DNA from: Triplophysa rosa
Lineage: Eukaryota; Chordata; Actinopteri; Cypriniformes; Nemacheilidae
Assembly: GCF_024868665.1 (NCBI RefSeq)
Contig: NC_079892.1
Coordinates: 9,374,251-9,438,250, forward strand
Direction: 5' to 3'
DNA: 64,000 nucleotides
A program made the position numbers and the translations under genes. Shown piece after piece: positions 13,521 through 25,500 of the stretch (positions within the stretch are counted from its first letter, which is position 1; each line of letters begins with the position of its first letter). The notes below the pieces were generated by a model. That model was not told the DNA's origin. It did not search any database and was given only the letters and a program-made list of their open reading frames with translations.

Positions 13521-14084
13521 TTTTTTTGTGTGCACTTAGTGTGCATTTAGTTTTATGTGTTGTGCAGTGTTATATTAGAAAACACATCTATTACATTACA
13601 GATTCCACCATAATTCCAGCCATTAAGTAGCAGGACTGAGACTAAACTCAGCAAGACATATGGGACCTCAGTAGAAACGCGTTGTTTCAAAACGTCTTAC
13701 GCCGTGAAATTTAACGTTACACTAAGACACTGGAATACGTAGTTAAGACATTTCAGATCTCGATTTCCTTTAGTGTAACGTTAAGGGCAAAAACCAAGCA
13801 CACACTCTCCACAGCCTCTCCAGTGTAACGCATTCCCGAGGACAGTTATTTCTAATCGACCAAGATGTTTAAAAAAATACACAAATTTCACCTAATGCGT
13901 TATTCAACGGACAAAGCGAAATAAATATCAGCATGAGAAACGCGAGATTATGAACACGCTAAAAATCTCAGGAAGATCGACATTCAAGTACATCAACTTT
14001 CTAAACCAGGAACACTTTCGTAACAATAATTGTAGACGCATCACCTCGCGATCATCACAATCAAAACAAACAAGGGAGACTTAC

Positions 14085-14245
14085 CGAAGGTGTACGCCAA
14101 ACTCTCTTGTGTTTATAATTAAGGAATTTCACTCACAGCTGCTCTTGTTGATTACTGATCGTCACTTGTAGCGTGTTTCTTGTGTGCAGTGGGATCTTAT
14201 TATGCTTGATGAGCGCGAGACGTGAGGGGCGGGACTGGCACGTTA
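14085..14245 (-). promoter_or_regulatory. Candidate RESF1 promoter and first non-coding exon
   Basis: A GC box (GGGGCGGGAC) and CpG-rich sequence sit at about 14220-14240. Reading leftward, strong donors follow at 14136 (AGCT|GTGAGT) and 14084 (TTCG|GTAAGT), suggesting alternative ends of one 5' UTR exon. The next acceptor in the same direction opens the RESF1 ATG exon at 9276. The link is inferred; no transcript evidence is available. Confidence 0.4.
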
Positions 14246-14891
14246 CAGCCCGTGTTGCCAGGTTGGGTTTTTGGTTGAACAGTCGTAAAAAAATATTTTT
14301 TTGATGATGACGAGATTATTACTATGGTATGGTTTGTATTGAGTATTTGCACCCTCACACACAAGTTGCATATTTTACCTTTTTAAAGCAGTTTCGCCAC
14401 TGTATTGACTGGAATTCATCAAGTACATCTGGCAACACCGTAACTAAAATGTTCAAGTTGTCAATCAGTTTAATTGCCAACACATTTGCACACACACAAG
14501 AACTTGTCTTTCGTTTTTTTTTACTGTTTGATCGCTGTGTATTATTGGGTATTTTTATGGAACTTATGATGGATTTTCACTATAGTATAAAATAAAAGCA
14601 CACCACAATCAATTCTTCACTCACCACAATTATGTTATGCACTGTGATTATGTTTAACTAAGAAGTATTCATAGGAAATGTAGCCAACATAGACAAATCA
14701 CACTTTTGTTGAGTTGTTGCACTTTTGTGACATTACAGTTTTATTATAACAAAAGACATTTAAATCAGTATATCTAATACATTATTACATACACAAATGC
14801 ACTTTATATGGTTTTGAGCACATTTGAGCACTTTGAACAACCAGTAATGTCTGAGGCCTAAGATTTTAGGAAGGCTTTTGGAGCCTGCTAT

Positions 14892-15077
14892 TGTGGGAAT
14901 ATTTTTCAGATAAAAGTATGATTTAATTATCAATATAATCAATAAGTGTTTTCTTTCATTAAATCATTAAGCTGTGTGCTTTTGTCATGTGCTTTCTATT
15001 TTACTAAGTGGAAAGTTACTGTGGCAAACGAAGTGAGACAGGATAAGTGGGGGTTGGAACCATAAATTATCTAAATC

Positions 15078-15123
<46 letters not shown>

Positions 15124-15718
15124 GAGTCACATATAAAAGAAATGTTATGAATCAATCCACTGCATATGTTTTAAGTATAATCATGAGTTGTGATGTGTTT
15201 TAATGAATCATAGGATTAAGAAACAACGCTACATAATTAAAAGCATTAGATGATTGAGTGTTTTCTTTTTACTAAAAGAATGTTAAGAATGTTGGTATGT
15301 TGTCCGGCCACAAGAAACTGTCTCTAGGAGACCACTCCCCAAAAGAAACTGTCCCTAGAGAACATTCCGCAAAACTAGCGACTGACCACAGTATGTATGT
15401 TTTGAGAAGATGTTATTTTGCAGGAACTAAGAAAAAGGACAGAGTCAGATAACCTGGTTCACGGTGATTGGTGGAAAGGGAGCAGCACTCCTTAAAAGGC
15501 AGAGGAGGAGTCAGAAGATGCGAGCGACGTCACATACTGAATAAATATGGGTGTTTTTGAATAATTTGGGTTGTTGGCTTGTGGTGGAGTGAGGAGATCG
15601 TCTGACAACCCAAAGCTTTGTTACTCCTTTTTACATCTGATAATAAACTTCTAATCGATTTTGGAGAACGTCTCTGTGCAAATTTTTGAACATGCAGGAC
15701 TGCCTAAAAAGTCCAACA
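14892..15718 (+). mobile_element. Solo LTR of the same family as the 21.5-30.9 kb retrovirus
   Basis: The element starts TGTGGGAATATTTTTCAG and ends AAAGTCCAACA. It is flanked by an exact 4-base target duplication, CTAT, at 14888-14891 and 15719-15722. It aligns along its length with both LTRs of the provirus further right. Inside are a CA microsatellite (about 15080-15120), a GACGTCACATACTG element before a TATA-like AATAAATA, and an AATAAA near 15642. No internal retroviral sequence remains, so recombination between two LTRs is the likely origin. Confidence 0.88.
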
Positions 15719-15939
15719 CTATGACCTAAAAGTGACCCAACCAAAGCTTTCCCAAACTCTGGGGACTTTCCACTGTGTGTGAGTAATGGTCTTGGTCCAG
15801 TGATCTTGGTAAAAACATGTTTTGATATCAAAGAGAAAAGTAGCCTATTGTATGTAAATTTATTTAAAAAACTAAATTATGATTGGTCTGCCACAGTTGA
15901 AACCCTAACCTTGTTGCTTAGGAAATAATGGTAGCAGAC

Positions 15940-16180
15940 GAAATAGGATTGGCCAAAGAAAATAAAATACAACAGGACCATACCTGATTGGTAAAGGGCG
16001 GAGACCGCCTTCTGAAGTTTGTGTATAACTACTGATGCAAAATGCTGTATTTTCAGATGCTTTGTGGACATCTCACTTTGTTTGCTCGAGCAAATAAAGT
16101 TTAATTCTCATGACACATGGACCTTCTTCGTTTGTGAAATTCTTTCGAAGTTTTTAGACTGATTTTCCTCAACAGCATCT
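15940..16180 (+). repeat. LTR 3'-end-like fragment, plus orientation
   Basis: It contains GCTCGAGCAAATAAAG and ends near TTTTCCTCAACA, the mirror image of the start of the repeat at 12970. It belongs to the same LTR family in opposite orientation. The 5' boundary was not found. Confidence 0.45.
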
Positions 16181-16665
16181 CCTTATAACTGCTGTCAAAA
16201 TTTTCTGTTTAGAAATAAAAAATATCTAACAAGATACAAACATTTTATTTGATGAACCAATCACATTTCACGGCGGCTGCATGTCACACACGTTTGTGTG
16301 ATTGATGGATGAAGATGGTGGTGGTGTCTGTTATAAATGAGCTATAAATCATACAATATTGTCAAGTATATCACCATTCTGTCAATCATGATGAAGTGTC
16401 ACTTTTTTTTACTTTTTGACCTTTTATTCAGTCAAGCTGAAGATGATTTATGTTGAAATGCTATGTATATTAAGAGTCTGCCAATTATCGGTTGGATTTT
16501 AGTTTAAATGTTAAAATGGATTAAACAAAATAGTTACTAATTGCTTTTAAGAAAGGGCTAGAAAAAATCCTGAATGTGTTCTTGACTTGACACTTTTCAA
16601 TTGAAATCCTCTCGTGATACATTTCACACCCAACCATCTGAAACTTACAGATAACACAGAGACTC

Positions 16666-17222
16666 TGTCATGAAACGCGGGGGGAAGAACCCAATTGCAG
16701 GCAGTGTTGAAGGGGTTAACACAGGGATTTATTTATAAAACACAAAACAAAGGCCCACCATGGGGTATAAACGAGAAAACAAGATAACAGAAAGCAGACA
16801 GGACGTAGACTATCTAAGACTAGACTAAATTAAACTAAACTAAACAACACTAGCCATAAATTAAACACGTACTAGACTTGACTAGGGTATTCACAGCAAA
16901 CATGCACAGGAGCACAGCGGTACAAACACCTGGGTAAGTATAGGTAAGCACACAAGTACAATGCACGACCACAGGACAATATACACAAGGGCATTATAAA
17001 GGGAGACTAACAAAGGACAATAACAATGGGCAGGTGTGGGTAATGGGACACAGGTGGAAAGCTATACGAGGAATGAGAAGGGCGGGGCCAAAGACGTGAC
17101 CAGAGAGAGCATGTGGAAAGCCAAGTGGGCCAAAATGCTTCTCTCCACATTAAACAGGGGATCCTGCCGTGATTCTGCCACAAGATTAAGAAAGACACGA
17201 CAGATGAGGCAGAATCATGACA
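16666..17222 (-). mobile_element. Solo LTR with 5-bp target duplication
   Basis: A 557-bp block begins TGTCATGA and ends TCATGACA, flanked by exact GACTC copies at 16661-16665 and 17223-17227. TG...CA ends and a 5-bp duplication are typical of an LTR of a Gypsy-like or retroviral element. AATAAA-type words lie on the minus strand (TTTATTTATAAAA on plus), so it probably reads leftward. It is related to the block at 17602-18211. Confidence 0.75.
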
Positions 17223-17601
17223 GACTCCCCCACAGGAAGATGTCCAGACACAGGTAATTATAGTCTTTAAACCAAACTACCTAGGATTTTCCATTCAAAT
17301 AACAAATATTAAAACCATGTTAATAAAACACACTGGTACATTTTTGGTTAATGTAAATTTTGCATTACATACTAAATTTTGCATTCTGCATTACATACTA
17401 AACGCTAATAGACATGACTTTTGTACACATTAATGACCCTATCATTTATTGCCCACCCTGTGCTGTCAGTGTTTATGGGTTTTTTATTCATGGCCTTTTT
17501 ATAAATCTTTGTCTACTGAATTAGTGATGTTTTAATTCTATCTTGTGTTATGGTATATGTTTGGGCCATTTTCTCTACGACACATCATGCGCCACCCCAC
17601 C

Positions 17602-18211
17602 TGTCAGGAATGGTAAGGGGAAGAACCCAAGCGCAGGCAGGCAGTGAAGGGGTTAACACGAGATAAATATATTTATTTTAAACAATAAACAAAAGTACAA
17701 AACAAAACACCCACGAGGGGGTAAAACGGTAGAGAGGGTAACAAGAACATAAACTGACTAGACTAAACTGACAACTTAAAACAATACTAGACAACCAAAA
17801 AACAACGAACACTAACTAGACTTACTTTAAAGATCACGAACTGGAACAAGAACACAAGCAAGAGTATAAACAGGAAACCGCAGGAGGTAACAAAACATGG
17901 CACTTCACTAGACACCATAAACACATGCACATCACACATACGTAATACACTAGCACAGGACAAAGAAACATGAGGGTAAATATAGGAACACAAATGAGGG
18001 ATAACGACATGGGGCAGGTGTGGTACATTAAACACTTAGGGAAGGATAACGAGGAAACGAGATGGCGGGAAACAGAGATGAGACACTGGAGAGAACGTAT
18101 ATTATTGTCAAAAGGACAATAATATGTTTCTCTCCACACATAACCAAAGGCTTTGCCATGGCTCTGCTACAGGACCAAGAAAAACATGAATAAGGAAGCA
18201 GAGCCATGACA
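17602..18211 (-). mobile_element. Second solo LTR of the same family
   Basis: A 610-bp block begins TGTCAGGA and ends CCATGACA, flanked by exact CCACC copies at 17597-17601 and 18212-18216. It shares with the 16666-17222 element the motif GGGGAAGAACCCA, then GAAGGGGTTAACAC and TTTATTT, and the closing GAGCCATGACA-like end, though the interiors have diverged. The two insertions are independent because their target duplications differ. Confidence 0.75.
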
Positions 18212-18324
18212 CCACCTCTCCAGCACAGCCCTGACACCCCCATTTAACAAAGCAAAAGTACCCCATAATGTCTTATTCTGCTGGCCAGGACAGCTCCTTT
18301 GATGCTATTCATTCAAAGAAATGT

Positions 18325-18605
18325 AAATATCTCTAATGTTTGTGATAATGACTGTCTAGACGTTTATAGCATCACACGGCAGATAAAGGATTTTTGAGGT
18401 GATTATTTAGTCAGATATGGTGACCCATACCCGAAATGTGACCTCTGCATTTAACCCATCCAGAGAGTAGTGAACACACACACAGCAAGTGGTGAACACA
18501 CGTACACCCGGAAATTTAAATATCTCTAATGTTTGTGATAACGACTATGTCTAGACGTTTATAGCATCACACAGCAGATAAAGGATTTTTGTGGTGATTA
18601 TTTAG
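18325..18605. repeat. Direct duplication flanking a SINE-like insert
   Basis: An 86-88-bp unit (AAATATCTCTAATGTTTG to GATTATTTAG) occurs at 18325-18410 and again at 18518-18605 with few differences. Between them, 18411-18517 reads GGTGACCCATACCCGAAATG and CATTTAACCCATCCAG, like a tRNA-derived SINE piece. The flanks are far too long for a target duplication, so a tandem duplication plus insertion is likely. Confidence 0.6.
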
Positions 18606-19500
18606 GTTCTGAAATTGACATTTAACTTTTAAACATTTAAAAATAAGATTAGACATGTTTAACTTCTGTTTTACAAACATCCCCAACCAAGCAAAATGTG
18701 TATGTTTGTTTTACATTTTTTTATAAATATGATATGCAAAACCGTATACAGATTTATCCTGCACTGTAGTCTAAAGAGATGATTATTACTAAAGATTTAT
18801 TAAATGCAAACATCATAGGAGGTAAAACACATAAAAGAAAAATATACACAAGTTCATAATGAATCTGGGCCATAGCCCAATTATCATGTCTATTGGCAAA
18901 TTTCATTGTAATATTTTGCATAGGGAAAATAAAACTTGTTTTTATGACTTGTCTTTTGACTGATCAAATCACATTGCTTTGAAATTGTTCCTTCTGTTGA
19001 GTTGAGTTTAATACAAATTCATGAAAACAAAAACAACTGTACAGAAGATATGAATTATTTACAAAAACCCCAATCACATTTTAAGCGTTAACATCAACTG
19101 AAAATACACATGCAACCTGACATTTGTATCTATAAAAAAAAAGAAGCAACCCACTCATTCCATTAAATGCGGGAAGATTCACGTGTTCTGTTTTTATTGC
19201 TTGAATAGTGAGATGAATTACCCCTTAAAACCCCTTTAACCCTAATGCATAAAACTCCAAATGCATGACGAAAACAAAAAGTAACATCCAACAAAACTAG
19301 TCACTTAAAATGAAAATGAGTCTTCGCAGACCACACATAGCTGGCATAACAGGCTAAACTTTGACCCTCAAAGAGCACAAGAAATGGGTTCACAGAAGTA
19401 CTGATGAACAGCCCCAACCATTCATGACCTTCACTTGTGTGTGGAAGCATGGAGGTTTCATTTTTGAGGATAAGTGTTGGTTTCTTTACGCAGTGCATAT
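18606..19500. other. NFYB 3' UTR and flank
   Basis: This is AT-rich sequence downstream of the NFYB stop codon. Several TTTATT words (minus-strand AATAAA), for example near 18796, could end the transcript. No repeat or coding exon was recognised. Confidence 0.4.
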
Positions 19501-22500
19501 TCAAGAGAACTGAAGCTGCTGAACACCGGGGATCTGTAACATAAAACACAAAGTCTTTTTAACAACAACCCTTACCCTTTCAGGTTATTTTTATTAAAAT
19601 GTTTGCTTTTAATTTATTCACTAGGTGAGCATCTTTTACTGAGGACTATTCTTACCTGCTGATAAGAAGTCGTGTAAACCATCACATTTTGTTGCTGTCC
19701 GTCAGCTGTTATAATCCCTGCAGGTAGTTGATTTGCTTCAAGGAAAAAATATTACATTTCATTAATTCAATCCAAAATGCCAAAGTTATGGATCCAGATT
19801 ATGACATTTGAGAACAGGTTCAATTGTCCCATTAATATAATGACTCTCTGGCTGCATCCGAAATGGCATACTCAATGAGTTTGTACTTAATTTCAGTAAG
19901 TACGTACTTAACGTGGGCTAAATGGGTACGTACTGTTTTGCCTGAATGGGTGTAGTATGAATGCGACTGGGCGTTGTCCACCATATTGACGTGATCATGT
20001 GACGTAATTCTTCTTTTCCTTTTTAACGACGGGTGGCAACATACGTTTGAGGTGCATATCCGCCACCTACTGTACTGGAGTGTTGGCCAGAGATTAGCCA
20101 TGTGATGTAATGACAAGCACAACAATTTAAGTTATAAGAGACAGGTTGCGTCAATTACCTTACCTACTATATGGTTTGTACAAGTAAACAACACATGAAA
20201 CAAAGCTTTTAATTTTCTTCATGTACAGCACATTCAGAGCTTTTTATTTTCATGTATTTGCCTTTTTATCTTGTAGGTCTATATGCTTTTGATAAAAGTA
20301 AAAAATTAAAAGCAATACAGAAGCTTTGTGATTTTACGATGTGTTTTCTCAGTTAAATTTCAGCAATAACAGGCCCATTCACACTTCCCATTGTGAAGAA
20401 TGATTATGTCAATGGAATGTTCTTTTTGTAACAGAAAAATGCTGTAAACTGCTGCTAATTATTCTTTTGTCTGTATTCTGCCTATTGGTTGATGTGTCTA
20501 ACGCATATACACCCATGTTGCTCTAATATACATTCCATTGTAGTATTAAAAACAACCTGAGAAAATATCTTCTATGATTTTTTTATGTGCCAAGTACGTT
20601 TTAACATGGACGTTATCCAAATGTTATCCGACCACGTTCTCGTTTTACTTTCACTTTCTCCTCATCTGTTCTTTTCTTTCCTTGTCCATAAAACTACACC
20701 ATTTTTTACACATCTCTTAATTTTTCGTTTGGATAAATAAGTAATTTAATTTTAGTTATTAATTGGTTTAGGACTTATTTGTGTTTTGTAATTATTAGTT
20801 TATGAAAGGTGATTAGAAATCCGTTAAAACCACCTGATTAAAATGATCTTTAGTCATATCTGCGAGTTAAAAAACAATTTAAGCAATATATAATATTGTA
20901 AAGGGCATATATACATATAAAACATAAACGTAAATAAACTGCTGAAAATAAGCTCAATATTAATGCTTCGTATTTCAATTCTATGAATTAAAACTATGCA
21001 CAATATAAAACACACTTTTATGAATACCTACGATTCGGACATGCTACTCTGTTCAAGTACTGTTTTCTCCTACTAAATAGTAGGTAAGTAGGCATATTCG
21101 GACGCAACATTAGTTTACGCACGTCCAAATCTCGCGAGCAATAATCCACCACCCGGGTATTTCACGCCTACTCATTTATGAATACTGACGTTCGGACATA
21201 CTATTCGTTTGCCTACGCTTTTTGCCTACTATATAGTAAGGAAAGTAAGTATGCCATTTCGGATGCAGCCTCTGTCTGTGCCGATGGAGAGGATCAGAGA
21301 TGACGTATTTTTGTGGGCTGACCTGGAAGTAAGTGCCGCGCTGGTTCCCTCGACCGAAAGCCTATGCATTTTTCCCGTAGACTTTTGGACGATCGCAAAA
21401 AATAAGCTCCATGATCAACAAAGGTTTATGATGTTTACACGTTTTGTCCATCAAGATAATCTTTACAAATTTACACAGTGTGGGAAATATTATTCAGAAT
21501 ATGAGTATGAAGTAATTACTATATAATCAATAAGTGAATTTCATTAATAATCATTGCATTGTGTTTGTTTAAATGTGTTTGCTGTGTTGCTCAGTGAAAA
21601 TTTCTGTCGAATATTAGACTGTTTGTAACAGAAAAACAGGAAACTAGCTTAACCGCAGAAGAGGAACTAACTGTGTGTACGTGCAGAATCATCACAGCTC
21701 GTTTTGACGAGTCTAACCAACTAACACACACACAGAGTTATGAATTAATCCATTGCATATGTTTTAAGTACAATCATGAGTTTTGATGTGTCTTATTGAA
21801 TCATAGGATTAAGAAACAATGCTGCATAATTAAAAGCATTAGATGATTGAGTTTTTTACTGAAAGTATTTTTACATGTTGTTTTGCGATATGAAACTGTC
21901 TCTAGACGACACTTCCTCTTTATTAGCAGCTGACCACGCGTTGCAAAACATGTGTTGCATAGATGTTTTGCAGATATGCATGGTGATTGGTGCAGCACTC
22001 CTTACAAGGCAGGGGAGGAGTCAGAAGATGGAACGACGTCACATACTGTATAAATATGCATGTCAGGAAATGATCTGGGTTGTTGTTGTTGTTGGCTTTT
22101 TGGAGGTCGTCTGACAACCCAAAGCTTTGTTACAACTTTTCACATCTGATAATAAAACCTTATATTACTTTTGAGCAAATTGTCTCTTCAAATTTCTGAA
22201 CATGCAGGACTGCCTTTAAAGTCCAACAATTGGTGACCCGTGACGTGATTTTTGAACAGACATCAGCACATTTGCAAGTGAGGGAACAGAACGGATCCGG
22301 TTCAACACACAGGTCGACCTTAAACAAACAGAGGTAAGCAGAAGCCTGTTTAATCGAAATTCTGCTTTTGAATATACTCAAATTGTTGTGTTGAACTAGA
22401 TGAACATTCTGTAAGAAAGAAGTTACTGGTAAAATACGTAAAACACAGGTTTTAAATAAATCAGATGTGAAAAGACTCTGCAGTCATAAAAAACTGGATG

Positions 22501-25500
22501 TTGACGTGCGTAGTAGAATGTTGGGTTGGAGCCCGTCGATTCTGAATAAAGTACAATTGGTGGTAAGCCTCATTGATAACGTAAATTCTGCGAGCCTCAT
22601 TAAATAACACGTAATTCTCGGGTTGGAGCCCTCGATTGAAACGGTAATTCTCGTAGAGGCCTTGAAAAGACCAGTAAATCTGCGGGTTGGAGTCCTTCTG
22701 AGTCGGCGACTCAGTAAAGGATATTCCGAAATTTTGTGTAAACTGTAAGAGTTGAACTGTAATACTGTGAAAGCGATTGAAAAAAAGTGTCACAATGTCT
22801 CGTTGATGACTGAGAGTTTTATAAGTGAATAATTTCAGGAAAATTAGGTGACCCAGCCTATATATAACATGTGGGAATACTAAGGCTGTAAAGATTGTTG
22901 AAACTCGAAGTACAATTGTGTGTAAAATGGCTGAATTTCAAAAAGAATGTGATGGATACGGGTGTCAGCCAGTAGTTGCTGCAGTGGCAAAAGGTTAAAC
23001 GATATGTTAGTTAGCACAGACTGAGACCAGCAAGGATAAGAAACAGAGACAGAAAGAGATTAGATCAAATGTGGATAGCGTTGATGTGATGATATTGGAT
23101 GGGATGCAGAAGAAGGAGAAAATGTGTCCCTATGCGACCGAAAGTTAGAGAATGGAAAAGAAAGCACATATAAGTTACGTGAGACATGTTGAAGAGAAAG
23201 CATAAGTTAAGTGGTATAATGACAGGGAAACACAAGCAGTGAAGAAAATTAAAAAAGAACATTGAAGGATGGACTAGAGTGGCTTAACAGACTACGCACT
23301 CAGCATCCAGAATACAGATGGAGAGAAGAGGTGAACATGCTCAGTAGTAGAAAGATACATGAAGAAAACAGGAAGCATTCAGACTAACCCATACAGCTCC
23401 TCCCCTTCAGAAACACATACCTTCAATATATCCTTCATTAAGCCATCCTCCGTCCATATGAGCCGTCCCACCAGCAGATGGTGGTAGAGATAAACAGTGG
23501 AGAAGTAGATGTAGACTCTAACAGGAGTTACAACCAGATACAGGCTTTGGAACAGAATTTGACACCTGGTATCAGTAGTAAGGAAGGATGTGGATGACAC
23601 ATTCATAGGCCAGAGAAGCCATAGAAGTGTGGAAAACACCCAGAATAGTCAGAAGGCGAACTCGACTGATGAGGAGGGGAACGATGATGAGAGTGAGGAA
23701 GAGGATAAGAGTAAGGAACCATACGTACGACACAGCAACCAAAACATACATCAACACCCCGCTGTCTTAACGAACAGGAGAATCAATGTAAGGTGCGAAA
23801 TTACAGGGGACATGATTGTCGATGGACCAATAGCAATAGATTGAGAAGCAAATCGGGTCCATGGGAAAGGGAGTTTGTTTTATATGGTCCAGGTAATCAA
23901 ATAATGGCACCTCAGATACAGGCACCATTGATGCAGAGACCAGGTGGGAATCTTCAGTACCAGCCCTGGTCACATAGTGATATGACAGCATATAGTGAGT
24001 AAACTGCCACCTCATTACTTCTGGGGGCAGCAGATGGCTGAGTAAATTAACACCTACTGTCATGGCTTGATTTGGCTTTGGGTGACTTGAGATGCCTGTT
24101 AGGACAAATACTGACAGCCTCACAAATTTGCAGGGAATTTGGAGGTGAAGTTCTGCACTACTGGACGCAAATGAGACTCTATTTCAAGGGTAAGCACGAT
24201 GTTGGCGAGACATTAGACGCGTTATATCCTGTACCACCAACTGTGATACCAAACATTAAATTCCGTCATTAAGCCAGGTGAGACTGGAGCAGCCTATTAT
24301 TTCCGTTGTGCTGCTGAATGGGAACAAATGGTTGAAGAAAATAGTCTAATTAATCCGGTAACAAGAGACATATTCAGAACAGCAGTCATGACAGGAGCTC
24401 CAAATGGAGTTAAACAATCCATGGAGAATAACCCAGACATTCCAGTTGCAACTAATGAAGTATGGGAAAGACATTTAGTGCACCACACTGATAGGGCTGT
24501 AGAGAGGGTCAGCAAAGAAGAAGAAGAATTAGAAAAGGTCAAAACACAACTGTTGAAATTACAATTAGAGAAGGCTAAGAGTGAGGGAACAACAAAAAAG
24601 ACCAAACAAATGTCACAACAAGCAACTAATGCACCCCAACCCATAGACCCATACCAAGGCCCACCTTACAGTGGTTCTCCCTTTGGAGGACCCAAATACC
24701 AACATCCATTTAACAACCAACGTTATGCCCAAGGCCACAATCGTAGGCAGGGACCCCCTTGGAGAGGAAATGGCCAAAGACAGGGACGCCAAGGGAGAGG
24801 GGGGCAGAACGGGAATCAGTGCTTTGGGTGTGGCAGAAATGGACATTGGTTCAGAGATTGTCCAGAACACCAATCACAGCCACAAGGTCAATATAACGGT
24901 CCACCTGCGGGGGGATGGGGTCCTCATAGAGGTGGTTCCGGTGGTCTTGGCGGGGGACCACAAACCCCACACAACCCGGGGCAACGCCTCTCGTCACCCT
25001 CCAACCTACAGGTGCCTGTGCACCCAACATGGGGCCCGGAGGGTGGGGCGGAGGAATGTTGAAGGGGCCCACAGAGAACTACCATGAGAGGATTGGCTGA
25101 ACCTCTCATGGAAATAGTGGTAAACCAAACACCACTAAAAGCTCTGGTCGATACTGGAGCTACTTACTCCACTGTTACAAAAGGCACCATTGATACTAGT
25201 GATCTCACAAACCGTTCAGTTGGAGTAATAGGGTTCTCTGGTGTGGTACAAAAATGGCCTATGACAAAATTGTTAAAAGTACAAGTTAACAAACAAATAT
25301 TGACACACTCATTCCTGTACTCCTGTAATGCACCCATCCCCCTTTTAGGAAGAGATTTATTGATCAAATTAGGAGCAAGTATCCTATGTTCACCAGAAGG
25401 GGTCATAGTTACATTTCCTGACGGTTCACAAACAAATTGTTCACTTTCAGGTCACACAACAGACAGTCAGTGGATGCTGACATCATGTGGTGAGTTGGAA

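Larger units (their letters stand above)
9283..14084. other. Probable RESF1 intron 1, repeat-rich
   Basis: If the first exon lies near 14.1 kb, this is RESF1 intron 1. It holds mixed repeat debris: a hAT-like patch with CCGATA-type words at 9440-9545, a CCCCTAC-rich stretch at 9570-9655, and a short degenerate AAAAGCATTTGGCAAA-type tandem repeat at 10120-10205. An LTR fragment starts at 12970. CpG-rich promoter-like sequence occurs at 11140-11240. Apart from a tentative two-exon micro-ORF, no coding exon was recognised. Confidence 0.4.

Noticed and set aside
15080..15120. CA repeat as a CRISPR-like or structured array
   Set aside because: It is a plain dinucleotide microsatellite inside a solo LTR. 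No CRISPR array or prokaryotic feature occurs in the window.
19891..21478. The 1.59 kb direct repeats as very long LTRs of a composite element
   Set aside because: Their ends are not TG...CA, the real LTRs sit just inside them, and each copy is a DNA element plus unrelated flank.
21209..21526. 105-codon ORF repeated at 32262
   Set aside because: It lies across the inverted-repeat end of a DNA element and its flank; its duplication reflects the 1.59 kb repeat rather than a gene family.
23590..23844. Acidic 84-codon ORF as a separate retroviral gene
   Set aside because: It lies in the gag region, in the gag frame, and is best read as one surviving piece of broken gag.
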